Positions 1-12,262 of a stretch of DNA of 64,000 bases are shown piece after piece. The translations under genes and the position numbers were made by a program. Source of the stretch: Telmatactis stephensoni (taxonomy: Eukaryota > Cnidaria > Anthozoa > Actiniaria > Isophelliidae); NCBI GenBank assembly GCA_029948255.1, contig JALIZF010001750.1, positions 620,001 to 684,000 on the forward strand, read 5' to 3'. Under the pieces are notes generated by a model that had not been told where the DNA came from, ran no database searches, and worked only from the letters and a program-made list of their open reading frames with translations. Position 1 is the stretch's first letter, and each line of letters begins with the position of its first letter.

Positions 1-1485
1 TTTTTGTTTGGCAGGGTTTTTTAGTTTGACACTGAGCAGCCATAAGTTGACAGGATATGTCACAATGTGACACTCATTTGAGTCACCTATTTGCTCCAAC
101 GTTGCTCCTGGATGAAGAAAAGAGCAGCATTTAGATTAATACAGTGCTGCAGTTTATTGTTTTTTGTTTGTTTTTGTTTTGTTTTGTTTTGTGTGTTTTT
201 TGAGGGGTGGGGTGGGGTATGTTCAACAATGTTCATACATTTGACAGGATCTGTAGCATATTTGACTCAGGAGTTCTTTGACAGCATTGAGCTCCTCCAA
301 AGTTGCTCGAGTTGAAATGCATTGTATTGGGATACATCCACATAATTTTGTAAGTGGTGTATGGAATGTGCCTGAATATACTGTCATGCCCATGTGTTTA
401 CAGCGTTGTACACAAAACCATATCCCTATTTTGTTGTCATCATCTATCATGGTTTTTGTATTGCTTTGGCACTTTGGCATAACTTCTGCTAACTGTACTG
501 TGCTGTCTTCCTTTGCATAATTTCTTTACCCATAAGCTTATATTTACTGTGAATTGTAATTATAAGTTGTTTGAGCAACAAATTTTTGTTAAAGTCAGGG
601 TGATTGTATTTTGTGCACTGTAAGTAAACTTGATCTATCTCATTTCTAACTAAAATTAACCACCCTCTTTAATTAGATAAATATTAGAAGATTATTAACT
701 AATAATCTTTAATGACAAGTTGATATATTATTATTGCTGTTGTCACAGTTCTATTACCACTTGCCAGGCTAGACTTCTGAAAAAATTGTTGATATTTGTT
801 AATCATTATTATTGATATAATCGTATTATTCTCACTGAAGAAGTTGTTATTCTATATTTACCTTTGGTTGTTGTTATTGAACGTTTTTAAATGATATTAT
901 CTAGCTCAGATGAACCTATGAATTAAAATTACAGTGCAAGGCCCAAAACTGACCATGCATGTATATGACAATATTGGCTGCATAATAGAGATTGTCTGCT
1001 TATTAGATTGAATATGATTAATTTTATGGGCTTATTTTCTGCATTCTATCATTCTTATCATCAACACTATAGTCTTCTCTATTTGTCATCATAATGGTAT
1101 CATCCTAATGTGTTTCTGTGTAGTTTTACAACACTTCAGTGAGAATAAGCCAGATGTAAATAGTGTACATTGTAAGCAGCTTTTTATATAGTTCATGAAT
1201 TCAAATGTAAAAAAATGAAAACGAAACAAAAAATGACTAAAATAAATAGCTTAAAGGATTTTAAGACTAATCCTTTTCCTTTCATTTTTGTTGCACCTTC
1301 CTTCCCATAATCCTTTCCGAGCTTAGACGTCCATTGGGGTCTCCCATTATTCCTTGCGCGTCAATATCTTCCTTGCAGTTCATGTCCTTTGTGCATTATC
1401 GACGTCGTTTTAGATGTATATTGCCTTCTACCATGATTCTTCCCTTGGACCTCTGCGCCTTACAACTCGACTCCTCTGTTTTGTT

Positions 1486-1533
1486 TTTGTTTGTTTGTTT
1501 GTTTGTTTTTTGTTGTTGTTGTTGTTGTTGTTG
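1486..1533. repeat. simple repeat (TTTG)n followed by (TTG)n
   Basis: Five or so TTTG units pass into about eight TTG units. The same composition (reverse sense) recurs at 13,797-13,856 and 62,405-62,430, so it may be the degenerate tail of a retroelement family. That link is inference only. Confidence 0.85.
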
Positions 1534-1795
1534 GGTGTCCACAGGTGCACCGGACACCTCCATAGCGCCATACGAGATGACATCATCAGATTCCATTGTT
1601 AGGAGGCCGCCATCTTGGATGTGACGTCATCTTTCAAGTGGCCTATTTTGCAAAATCCTGGATCCGCCTCTGCTGCAATTTTGGTTTCTTGTGCGGTAAC
1701 TAGTTTTGTTGCCGACGTGTGGATCTTTAGTTTTGACAATTTCAACCCATACTCCATTTCGGGTGAGTTGTGTAGGGTTGCAACCTGTTTTGCCC

Positions 1796-1952
1796 GATTC
1801 TCTACTTTCGCACATCCATAATGCCTTCTGTTTTTTGGGGTAGTTATTGTAATTCAAATTTGTTTGGTTTGAATAACAATTTGTTCTATTTGAATTACAA
1901 TACCTGCCCCCCAAAAAGCAGAAGGAATTATGGGCTTTGTGAAAGTAGAGAA
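1796..1952. repeat. foldback (inverted repeat) element, about 155 bp
   Basis: The left arm (ttctctactttcg, ataatgccttctg, tttggggtag) reappears inverted on the right (ctaccc-like, cagaaggaattatgg, gaaagtagagaa). Arms of roughly 55-60 bp with a few mismatches enclose about 35 bp of AT-rich loop rich in the motif caaattTGTTTG. The form fits a non-autonomous DNA transposon (MITE) or foldback. No certain target-site duplication could be read. Confidence 0.65.
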
Positions 1953-2723
1953 TGACGTTTTTTTTAGAAAATAGGTGTATACTCTCCTGCGGAACAAAAA
2001 TTGCCTGGGTAACTATTGGTAATTATGAGCAATTGCTTGTTGAGGGTGACATTGATCACGGCAGCCATCTTGGATGGCCTCTGCCTTTTTATCTTTTGAC
2101 TCTCCAGATTAAGATTGAAATCGGGTAAGTGGGCTGCGAATGTTAAAATGACAAAAAACTGAAACGATATCACAATTACAACAATTATTCGGCTATTTCA
2201 TCATAATGATACCAGATTGAAGAATTATGCCGCTCCATTCCGCGTCTGCCGTTATACGCCGGACAGCCCCGATTAATAGTAATCGGATTCTTTATATTAA
2301 TCCTATGTTAATCCGAAGCATCCTACAGATAAACATAATTTTAATCTCACGGAGTAATAAATATGATAATTCTACGGATTGATATTATTCAGTGAAGGTT
2401 TACCAATTTTAGTGTAAGTGCTGCTGTTAATAAATGCTTTACCATTTGCATTGATTTAGAAAAATCGTCTTTGTACTTCGGCATGAGCTTTTACTGCAAT
2501 GAAATGTTTTACAACAATTGGCAAGAATGGTATAATGATATCCAATACAAGGGAGTAGCGCTACGATACAAAGTGGCGTTTAGACGTTCACAAAACCATT
2601 CGGCCACATGCTGACTGCACGGATTATTATCGCTGGCCCGCTGACGCTTCCTCTCTCTCGCTTACTCATACTGAGCGTCACCGCCATACTGGCTTCGTTA
2701 GCTTTACATCGCCCCGTGTAAGG

Positions 2724-2872
2724 GAATCTGGAATGATGCAAGATTCCGGATTCCTTGAGAGCTGTCTTATGGATTCAAATGGCCGGATTTCGGATTCCAA
2801 GGGCTGGATTCCGGATTCCAAGGACTGGATTCCGGATTCCAAGTGCTAGTTCCAAATTCCGGATTCCCTTGC
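2724..2872. repeat. degenerate short tandem repeat, core GGATTCC
   Basis: About seven units of the type ggattccggattccaagg occur with a period near 20 bp, for example at 2,795-2,850. The ORFs running through it only reflect the repeat (Asn-Pro-Glu-Ser reading), so no protein is called. Confidence 0.75.
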
Positions 2873-2968
2873 ATGGGCGATGTACATGCATGTTCACATG
2901 TGCGACATGTGTCTGATGTGATGACACAAAAAGGAAATACACAGAATAGAAGCCCATCGACAAACTGA

Positions 2969-3244
2969 GTCAAGTATCTGTGGAGATAAACATTAATCCA
3001 GATTATAATATTGATCATTTAAAGGATAAAAAACGGTTTCCCGTGTTTGTTAGCCTGATCAAAACACGCGTGGTGTTGAGAGAACACGAGAGAGCGTGTC
3101 AAGTATCTGTGGAGAGTCAAGTATCTGTGGAGATAAACATTAATCCAGATTATAATATTGATCATTTAAAAGATAAAAAACGGTTTCCCGTGTTTGTTAG
3201 CCTGATCAAAACACGCGTGGTGTTGAGAGAACACGAGAGAGCGT
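2969..3244. repeat. near-perfect 130-bp tandem duplication
   Basis: The segment 2,969-3,098 is repeated at 3,117-3,244 with one visible base change (aaaggataaa versus aaaagataaa). An 18-bp partial copy (gtcaagtatctgtggaga) lies between them at 3,099-3,116. The close match implies a young duplication. A diverged inverted copy of the same block follows at about 3,283-3,360, so the whole area is a compound foldback. Confidence 0.85.
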
Positions 3245-3282
3245 AGTGGAAGCACGAGCCGTAGTAGGCGAGTGCTTCCGGC

Positions 3283-3770
3283 ACAGCTCTCGATTGTTCT
3301 CCCAACATCACAATTGTTTTGATCAGGCTATCGGACATGGGAAATCGTTTTTTATTTCTTTTATAAAATAACTAACACGCAAATAGACGAAAAAAGTAAA
3401 AAGAAAACACTGGCGAAAAAAACAAATTGACGTGAGCGTGTTTGATTTAACAAATAGATTCCATTTTTTCGACTTCGTCTCGTGGCGTACCTTTTTTGTT
3501 CTCACCACATTTTGACGTCTTCTGTGCATTGATTCAGAGTACAGACGCACGGAAAAATGGAATCTATCTGTTTTATATAATATTTATCGAAACATTCCAA
3601 CCAATCAGAGCTCGCGTAAGACTCGATGACGCCATCTATGTGTGTGTACTCTAATCACACATGGTTGTTCGACCAATCAGAGCGCGCGTAATATGCCAAT
3701 TATTATATAAACTCTCATCAAACACGGGTTTTCAGCCAATCAGAGCGCGCGTTATATAATAGTTATTTTA
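3283..3770. repeat. compound dispersed repeat related to 61,120-61,450
   Basis: The left part (3,283-3,360) is an inverted, diverged copy of the preceding tandem block (gttttgatcaggct, gaaatcgttttttat). The right part (about 3,470-3,770) has runs such as caccacattttgacgtc, ggaaaaatggaatctat and repeated caatcagagcgcgcg. These reappear, partly inverted, at 61,120-61,450, about 58 kb away. It is probably a DNA-transposon-derived family. No coding capacity is visible. Confidence 0.7.
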
Positions 3771-6700
3771 TGAAATAATAATAATGATAATAATAATAAT
3801 CTGATCCTTCTGATTTTTCCCTGCCTTAATCCATTATTGGATTATAATAAGCTCTTCATGGATTATATTAATCTATAACTGGATTATAATGAGCTATTCA
3901 TGGAATATATTATACGGAATTGTAATGATCATGGTTATCCTGTTTACAGCAAGGCAGTTCCATTTAAAGTTCAATACTGATCTTCGGTATAAATGGATCT
4001 TCGATTATCAGTGTAGCTTTCAAGAATGTCTATCCTGTTTTTGAATTATTTTCACAAAATGCTTTTTACTTTCAGTAATATTATGACAAGATCACTGCAA
4101 AGGATAAGTATTTTCAATGTCTTGCGAGTACTTCAAAGTACTATTTGAGGGTGTATCCAACATCTTAACACTTTACCGCTATAAAGTCACTACAACAACA
4201 CTGAAGAAGCTTGAGTTGTTTGCCGAGCGTCTGTAGTACATAAGTCAGTTTAGTCAGAGACAGCAAGATACTGATTCAATCTAAAACAATCCCATTAAGA
4301 AAATTCAAAACGATGATAAATATCTGTCGAAGCTTCAAAAGGTTTTAAGTCGAACAATGCATGCTGGGACATGATAGTTTTTGGTAATTTATTGCTGCTT
4401 TTCATTGCAGTTTTTGGTAATTTATTGCTGCTTTTCAAACGAAAGAAAGATTGAAATTGTCATTCGAAGTAAAAAATAATTGCAACTTATTATATTTAAA
4501 CTTGACTATATTATTTCAATTTTATTTTCAAACAATTCAACTTTTTAGTTGCGTGGTATTATTTTGCTATCATTAATATTCGTATTTTAGTCCTTTTTGC
4601 TTTATATGCGGCCTTTTCCATGCCTAAATTATTAGTACAAAGCAAACACAACGCTATCAAGCACGTTACCATGACAACCACCATATATCTAGGAGATCAT
4701 TAGCTTCCGTTTCCATAACGACAAGAACTAAAATTCTGAAAAAATTCAGGTAAATTGCTAAAAGCTTCCTCCTTCAGAGAGATAAATTTTACTTAGAGTT
4801 TTTAAAAATGCATTTTAAAAACCGCGTGAACTTTTCTGTCTCGTTTCGCTTTTTTAGCTACAATTTCAAGCTTTTATCCACTTGTCTACAGCTTTGATAT
4901 GGATATTACAATTTCACTCCAGAAATCGATTTCTGGTTCTTTATGATTCTATCAACAATATTGACACAAGCCGTCAAAATGACTGTGAATATTGTATAGG
5001 GACCCGTCACAAAGAGCTAATCTATATCGGGCCTGACAGCAATCATCCAATTTCTCTCTTTTTTCCTATGCGTTTGAGGTTTTTAAGGTCTTTTGATTGA
5101 GAATGACTGAGTGGATTTTCTTTGAGGTTTATAATTCATTTTTTTAAAATAGCAGTGAATCCCAAATACCGTATTACGACAGGCTTCAACCAGAAAAAAT
5201 AGGGCCACCAGATCATCAGCCTGTTGCGAAGCACAAATACTCGAAAAAATCTGCCATTGTCTTGAGATAGTGTGATATCAAAAAAAATCCTCTACCCAAT
5301 TTTTTTACAATAATCATTAATCCGTCGAGATTTTTTAGGAAATTTTCCCTCGGTTTTTACAGAAATCTCAGACCAATTTATGATTTCCAAAAATAAATTC
5401 AAATAATTTCGTAGTATATTTGTGAGGAAGTGATAAAAAAAGAAGAAAACAATGAATTAATTTGGCTTGTTGTGTAGAGGCAACCAGTTGCTTCACTCGT
5501 GATAGAATTGTATGTGTGCTGACCGAACCTCGCTTCCTTATCAAAGCTTTTTTAGATAAAAATTCGATAATATAATAATAGTCATGACATATCAACCCAT
5601 ATTCAATTTATTCTGATTCTTGTCAATATCATTAGAAGATGTTTCCATCTTGCTATAATTTCACATTTCCCCGGTTTTATTTCTATTTATCATTGAAATT
5701 TGTATTGAAAGATGGTTCCTTTCATCGCAGTGTTTATTTCTTCTAGTAATTTCAATTTTGGGTAAATATATTGTAGATCAAAATAAAGTGGGATTAAGGT
5801 CGCTTCCGTTCCCATAAATCCTATCTTATATTCATAAATAGATTTGGGTGCATTTTTTTCTTGTATATTTATAACCCCAAATATAACACGTTGACAGTTG
5901 AGCTTTGTGGTTTAAATAGAAGCGAAGATTATTTGGGACTTCAAAAAAATTTTGAATATGAGAATGTTGGAAATATCATTTTCGAATCCAGTAATTTTTT
6001 GGGTGCTAATTATTACATCGATAATCATACTTAAGTGATTTATCAGTGCTTTAGTCTTTTAACTTAACTAAAATAATCTTAATAGAATTTACAATCTATG
6101 CAGATATTTGAAAATGGGTTGGAATTTATCAACCAATAAGAAAACAGAATTTTACCTCCAATTGATTTTTTTGTAGCCAATCAGAAAAGAGCTGTAGGGA
6201 TGACGCGTGGTTATACGTAATCAAAACACATCGGTGTCAGAATTGATTGAAATGAGCCAATCAAAACGAAGGAAAATTAGCGCCTTTTTCGTCGTGGTGG
6301 CTTGGTGGATACCTGTATGAATATTTATAAGTTTTAAGAGAATTCTCTGCATTTTAATGCGCTTGCCAGCAAAACTGTGTGATTAATTATTAGTGATTTT
6401 GTGTGTGAGGATAAGTGTCTTGGCAACAGGTGGAGTTGCGTTCACAGCAACCACCGACTCACACAGCTAAATTTTCCCTCGATTCTTAACGTATTCCCCA
6501 AATCTAAAACCACCAAAATCTACAAGCCACAGAAACTGGGGACTTCCGAGAGCAAAACTCAACAACTTTCATTCATCGCTTTGCTGGGGATGAAGCGTTT
6601 TCTGGGGAATCATCGTCGAATATGATTGCGTGAAGAATACAACTGTCGCTCAACCACTAAGAATCGCAGCTCTAGAGCATCTTTCGCATCGGCAATCGAG

Positions 6701-6946
6701 TGGGAGTAAATTTGCATGGAAATTTGAATTTCGTGGCTTGTTTCCGGTTAATTTTTTAAAAAATCCAAGAGCGATGGGTGCCGTTTGACAGTATAACACC
6801 GCTGTATCGATCAAACAGAGCAAGGAAGGAGAAATATCACCAAAGATGTCTCACAAAGAATTTTACCCAAACAAACAAGATTCGTCGCTTTGTACGAACT
6901 AACAAACAGATATGTCGAGGGAAAAAACAACAAATATTGCCAAGAG
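3771..6946. other. intergenic / upstream region of the Scratch gene
   Basis: AT-rich DNA without a recognisable gene. It includes a 31-bp direct duplication at about 4,376-4,438 (ttggtaatttattgctgct twice) and several caatcag/ccaat motifs at about 6,130-6,260 shared with local repeats. The last few hundred bases before 6,947 should contain the 5' untranslated region and promoter of the zinc-finger gene. No convincing TATA box or initiator was fixed by eye. Confidence 0.45.
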
Positions 6947-7894
6947 ATGCCGAAATCGTTTTTGATCAAAAAAAAGTCCAAGGAATATGTTAATTTTTCT
7001 TCTACTGGTTTAGCAACAGTTCGCAACAAGGAAAGTCCAGCAAAATCAGGTAAGCGAGGATATGATGGAAAATTGGAATGATTTCCCTGGGAATTTGGAT
7101 ATTTTGGATTCGATTTCTGTGGGCTTTTTGGGCAAACCAGTCGCTTGCAAAAATTGTTGATAGCCGAATTCAGTAACACCTGTTGTACTCATTCTGCTTC
7201 TCATTTCTCCTGCTGTTCAGGTTGCTCAAGGGAGGGGGACTCAACGCTAGACCTTCCTCGTTCTACAAAGATTAAACCTAAAACCGAACCTATAAAAGAT
7301 CAAGAATGTTACAAAATCGACGACAAAACTGAAGAAAACAACGTTGATGATCTCGATGAGAATGGAAATCAAGTTACGGATGCGCTAAAGCCAGTCTGCG
7401 CTGATGGACGAAGCAAGAGCAATGGCTCCAACGAGAACAAGAGTCGGTACGTTTGCGCCGAGTGCGGCAAATCGTATGCTACATCATCGAATCTTTCTCG
7501 CCACAAACAAACACATCGAAGCTTGGATGGCAAACTTGCTCGAAGGTGCCACCATTGTGGGAAAGCATACGTCTCCATGCCGGCCTTAGCAATGCACGTT
7601 TTGACACACAAACTTCTACACAAGTGCGATGTATGTGGAAAGTCGTTTAGCCGTCCGTGGTTGCTTCAGGGTCATATGCGTTCGCACACAGGAGAACGAC
7701 CGTATATCTGCCAAGAGTGCAACAAAGCCTTCGCTGATCGCTCGAATCTCCGAGCTCATCTACAGACTCATTCTCCGCTCAAACAGTTCAAATGTGAGCG
7801 ATGCGATCGTACTTTTGCGTTGAAATCGTACCTCAATAAGCACTTGGAATCGGCATGTTCGCGAGAGGAGAAGAACAGCGAAAATATGGGATAA
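6947..7894 (+). CDS. scrt: Scratch-family SNAG zinc-finger transcriptional repressor, two exons
   Basis: Exons 6,947-7,049 and 7,221-7,894 join in phase across a 171-bp GT-AG intron, giving 258 residues. The start was chosen because it opens with a SNAG-like repression peptide ([10 protein letters not shown], usual form MPRSFLVKK), which recruits corepressors in the Snail/Scratch/Gfi1 families. An acidic linker follows. Five zinc fingers lie at about residues 111-133, 143-164, 168-190, 196-218 and 224-247. The first four are C2H2 and the last ends His-x4-Cys. Finger 1 ([13 protein letters not shown]) and finger 2 ([12 protein letters not shown]) match Scratch more than Snail/Slug. The likely role is nuclear binding of E-box DNA and repression in neural or other differentiating cells, as known for Scratch. 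The vertebrate proteins are longer in the linker. No neighbour within 9 kb. Snail-type is the alternative. Confidence 0.9.
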
Positions 7895-10603
7895 AATTTA
7901 CCCTGAATCAGGGCGATATGGGATTCGAAACTTGAGTTTCGTTGGCTGTCATTTCTCGATTCCTTGAGAATCATTTAGCTAACAAAAAGTAGATAACGAC
8001 ATCCAAACATTTAGGACTTTTAATAATATTATTTTTTTCGATCAAATCCTAGCTAACAAGGTAGTTGAGCTTAAAAGGAAATTACTTTAACTCGCCGAGC
8101 GAGACTGAATTTGGGTGTTTTAACCCCGTAACGAAAAAGCTTATAAAAGTGCGAAATTTAGGAAATTTTTAGCCAATTCTAGCTTAGAGAAAAGAAGATT
8201 CATTATGTAAATCTTTCTGAGAAAGAAATTTATAGTAATGAGGCATATTTATTTATGTGAGTTGACAAGCTACGTCTACTGCTTGTGTATTGTACAATAT
8301 TGTAAATTCTAATCACTATAAAGGAGCGAGCGCAAATTGCTTTGCATCGATAGAGAAAACATATTTAAGCTGAATTTTAAATTTACATTGAAATCTGCTG
8401 GTCGGTTGTGGTTTGGCAGTGCCAGAATCATCACAATAACTTCATTTTTGCAGTGGTCTGCCAGTGTCGACAATAAGGATATTTTTTGTTTTTCTACCAG
8501 TTTGTTCACCTTTTTAAACAAGGAAAAAACAATGAAACTCCACCTCATTTTTATATTTTTGCATTTAACAGAACGAAGGTTTTTGCAGTGGAACTGTGCT
8601 CTCGTTTTCTTTTGTCTGGGGTCATTTTTTCTGCTTTGAATCTTTCATAAGAAATACGCTTTTTATCATTTTTGCTATCTAAAGAGACATTACAAAATGC
8701 TTTCAATTTTGGAATTTGAACTAACACACAAAGCCTGCTTTAATTTCCTCTTATTTTCTAAATGAAGCATTTTCTGGCAAATAGATATCATTGACCTTAG
8801 TCAGCACTAATGAAGCTAAAATAATGTCGGTCTTCACAAAAATGCTTTAACTTAATTTCATTTGTACATAAAAGCCCTAACTTTGAAAATATTCCGCAGG
8901 TTAGTTCAGTATAGGCTTGGAGCGATAAATAAATTCTTATATGTAAATAGGAAACTCTAGTGGGTTTTTGTCAGTTCACGAGTTCACCCAAGCTACTATA
9001 TCATCTTGTATATCAAAATATTTTAAATTAAAATATCTAAACTTACTGCTCCTCCGAGAGCCTCTTTATCCTCTCAATATCATGTAAAAGAAAATTACAT
9101 TCGTTTAGGATGAAAAGAGCTTGAAAGTACGTATGATAAATCTAAAAACATGAAGTAAGTAATGTAGACAACACGTTGTTTGCTGTAATTATAGCGAGAA
9201 ATGAGATAAAACCTGCCTGGCACTTTTTTCCGTGCACCCATGTAAATTAAGGCTTTAGTATGTTTTTAGGGGTTTCATTCATTAGTGAATCCATATGCAT
9301 CTCAGTATCTGTGGGAAAGTAATTTCCAATTGCTTTTCAAACGAAACTCATGAGGATTAGGATTGATTAGATCAAAAAATCAAACCAAATTGTAAACAAA
9401 TCCCCCCAAAATGTAAAAACTATGTACTTAAACTTAAGAATCTGGTTTGGTTCATATTTCAGAGCTTTTGATCAAAAAAGCTATGGCTGGCTGTGTTATG
9501 GTGAATGGAAATAAAACGAGTTGAAATGAAGTTTGAGTTTTTGCTTAGTGTCAAGCTAGCGTGCTCGCTGTGTTGTGTTTTAAGGTTTGGTATTAAAAGT
9601 GAAGGTTTAAACTTTAGAAGCATTTTTTCAAATGAGAAGACTATAAATTCAAGGACTAGGTATTCTGCGATTTGATAGCCTCCCAAAAGTTGTATAAAGA
9701 GATGACTATTGAAGTTACTTTTCTCGAAAAACACCTGTTAATATGTTGAACATTCGTGGCATTTTTTTAACGTGCACTTTCTAAAATACAATTCATTAAA
9801 TATAACCTGAAATCTATAAAAAGATCCCTTCCATGTCCTTCACCAGGAAAAAAACATTTTCTCATGTTAGTTTTTCATACAAATAAAATATTTTTTGATT
9901 ACTACATTATATTGTTAGGAGAATAACAAGCGAATGTCAGTCGCCATTTTTTCTAGCTGCGGGCAAATTTCCGGGTTTGTCGTCCACGAATGACGTCATT
10001 TGTTAATTAATTCCATATATGGAAGGACGCCATCACGATTCCTGCTGTTTGTAAAGAAGAGCAAATAAGAATTTACCAATTCAAACAAGTTGTTCTAAAG
10101 ATAAATTAGTTATATTCGGAGTACTCTCTTAGAAATGAATTGCTGTGGAGCAATGAAGTTCAGTAGAGGAACTTCGTAGAAATACTTTAAGTGTCGCGAT
10201 AACCAAATAACATAGTCCACGGTTAGCGCCGGACGCCATGTTGTTTTTGTTGAAGTCTTTATCTCATTCTAGAAGTTTGAATCTTGTTTAATCAGTTTGA
10301 TATTGACGTCCCACTGTGCTACAAGACTTATCTATTATAAACCACTTGATGCTTTGTAGCCCTCATTACCATGTGAAGAACTAACCCTTGTTTGTCTCAG
10401 CTGGCTTAGTAAACTGAATCGCGTGGCAACAAGCGGCCCAATACTCAGACCGCAAAAACAGACGGTAGTACAAAGACCCCTTTTGATCACTTGGTAATAC
10501 ATAAAAAGACTAAACTTTTTTTAGTTTTGAAGCTAGTTATTTTACTCCACTAATAAGAGTAAAATGTGCTGATTGTTCTAAGGAAAAAAATGGATGGCTT
10601 CCT
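7895..10603. other. 3' flank of Scratch and gene-free AT-rich DNA
   Basis: This should begin with the 3' untranslated region of the zinc-finger gene. A candidate AATAAA lies near 8,930 but the distance is long and uncertain. No further coding exon, RNA gene or clear repeat structure was recognised up to the foldback at 10,604. The longer ORFs near 8,337 and 9,459 are low-complexity and unsupported. Confidence 0.4.
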
Positions 10604-10993
10604 AGTCCAGACCCAGGCCTCTTTTTACCCCGCTACGCTTCGGTAAAACAGAGTCCAGAAGAACTTGCATGCGCATGCGTTACATGAACCAATCAGACAC
10701 CGTAAAATTTTGGTGTGACCTGGTTATAAGCTATCGTTGAAATTTTTCTGAATTAAATCAGCTGGGCTTATTTTGTAAACGAATTCATCGAAGCAGTTAA
10801 GTATGCCTTCACTTGTACGAAGCACACGTTTTTACCCAAATTGGAGCGTGTGACTTGTCAAAAGGCCTTGTAACCAGGTCACACCAAAATTTTACGGTGT
10901 CTGATTGGTTCATGTAACGCATGCGCATGCAAGTTATTCTGGACTCTGTTTTACCGAAGCGTAGCGGGGTAAAAAGAGGCCTGGGTCTGGACT
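10604..10993. mobile_element. 390-bp foldback/MITE, ends AGTCCAGACCCAG
   Basis: Inverted arms of about 125 bp match almost perfectly. The left arm is about 10,604-10,728 and the right arm about 10,868-10,993, around a central 140 bp with no ORF. The arms include cttcggtaaaacagagtcc, the palindrome tgcatgcgcatgc and a ccaatcag motif. Its ends and the internal gagtccag...aacttgcatgcgcatg layout are shared with the larger element at 45,726-46,240, so the two belong to one family. Confidence 0.85.
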
Positions 10994-11269
10994 AATGGAG
11001 AGTCTTGTCCTTACGGATCGATGAAGGTGTCTCCAATCGTGATTTCCAACTGGCACCAAAAAGCCTCTTTTCTAAAAAACGGTACGTATAACCCCCGCCC
11101 TCTCGAACCATAAAAGAAGACTACTATCTTATGTTTGACATAGCCAAGGCCAATAGTAAATGGCTGAAAAGAGCATCGATCCTTGACTGGTTTGTCAACA
11201 GTTCGAGATATCGAGGTTCTGGTTCGAGATAGCGAAGTGCCTTATTTCGGATTCGCCGCACAAGAGTTG

Positions 11270-11830
11270 GTTTTTGATCGCTGTATCCCGTGAGAGATCA
11301 AATAAAATGGAAACTAGCTTAATTAAAAACTGTGACACTCGCTGGCAGCATGCACTTCAATGTGGGGCGGCGTGTCACAAATCCACTATGACGCCCTATA
11401 TATGCTACGTTCCTCTATTTGCTATCTTTTCTAATCGTGGGGTTCAAGAGAGCAAAGTGCCTATGTTGAAGGGTTCGATATAGCCAGGTGTCTATATCGA
11501 GGAGTGAGATAGCAAGGCGGCTATATTGAGGGGTTTGAGATAGCAAGGTGCCTATATTGAGGTGGTCGAGATAGCAAGGTGCCTATATTGAGGGGTTGGA
11601 GATAGCAAGGTGTCTATATTGAGGTGGTCGAGATAGCAAGGTGCCTATATTGAGGGGTTCGAGATAGCAAGGTAACTTGGGTTGGTTTATAGTTCGCTTA
11701 ACGTCGAGACATCAAATAAAATGGCGAAAACGAACTACCTTCATGAAAAACTGTGGCATCTACTTTCAACATTTCAATGTCAAATTTCAATGCTCAGGGG
11801 CGGCGCGTCACAAATCAAATCTACCACCCA
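11270..11830. repeat. 31-bp minisatellite between two diverged direct repeats
   Basis: The core 11,455-11,672 has about seven units with a 31-bp period, each built around gagatagcaaggtgcc and tatattgagg. It is flanked by related blocks at about 11,285-11,400 and 11,715-11,830 (shared atcaaataaaatgg, aaaactgtg, ggcg-cgtcacaaatc). The layout resembles an element with an internal tandem array, or a duplication interrupted by minisatellite growth. No coding sequence. Confidence 0.7.
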
Positions 11831-11931
11831 CATGATCTGCTAATCTGTTTGTTTACGTAAAGTCAAATAGCTCCATATAGAACTATCCATTTAGGTAGGT
11901 TTTATTTAGTTTTTGTAATACATAGCCTGCT

Positions 11932-12036
11932 TTGCAGACTCAATTGTTTTACGCTCGAAAATCTCGCCAAAAAATTGAGTCTCTTTTGGCAAGATTTTCG
12001 AGCATAAAAAATGGAATCTGTAAAGCAGCTGGCTAT
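11932..12036. repeat. foldback of about 105 bp
   Basis: The sequence atagcctgctttgcagactc at the left returns inverted at the right (gaatctgtaaagcagctggctat). The stem continues through cgaaaatctcgccaaa and tttggcaagattttcg with a short loop. It could form a hairpin of about 45 bp. It has no ORF and is likely a small MITE. Confidence 0.7.
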
Positions 12037-12136
12037 ATGAAATAGCATGATCACTTCGAGATCCATTGTTTTAAGAGGGATTAGTTCTAAATCATTTATG
12101 AGGTACATTTAGTGACTGGGCAGGAGTAACCTCTCC

Positions 12137-12262
12137 AGAGGGTCTCAATTGGATTAACCGTCAACCGTCAAACGGCCCAAATTTTAACCGTCAACCTTAA
12201 CCGTCAAATGAGGGGAATTTAACCGTCAAATAAACGTCAAATTAAGACCAATTAACAGTCTG
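12137..12262. repeat. AACCGTCAA-rich repeat element
   Basis: The motif aaccgtcaa or a close variant occurs about six times, bracketed by agagggtctcaattgg on the left and aagaccaatt on the right. The layout is a diverged version of the small TTAA-flanked insertion at 42,388-42,503 (agagggtgtcaatggg ... attaacaccctcc). Confidence 0.55.

Larger units (their letters stand above)
1..2723. other. intergenic, AT-rich, no gene recognised
   Basis: No open reading frame here looks like a protein. The short ORFs are low-complexity or cross repeats. The stretch holds a (TTTG)n/(TTG)n run near 1,486-1,533 and a foldback near 1,796-1,952, both listed separately. The first 600 bases could be 3' untranslated or intron sequence of a gene outside the window, but no splice or poly(A) arrangement supports this strongly. 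Confidence 0.5.

Noticed and set aside
1334..1624. 96-codon plus-strand ORF
   Set aside because: It runs through the (TTTG)n/(TTG)n simple repeat, producing Phe/Val/Cys low-complexity sequence.
6811..7179. 122-codon minus-strand ORF
   Set aside because: It is antisense to Scratch exon 1 and its intron and has no independent support.
11455..11672. CRISPR-like array
   Set aside because: Units are contiguous with no unique spacers, and the genome is animal.
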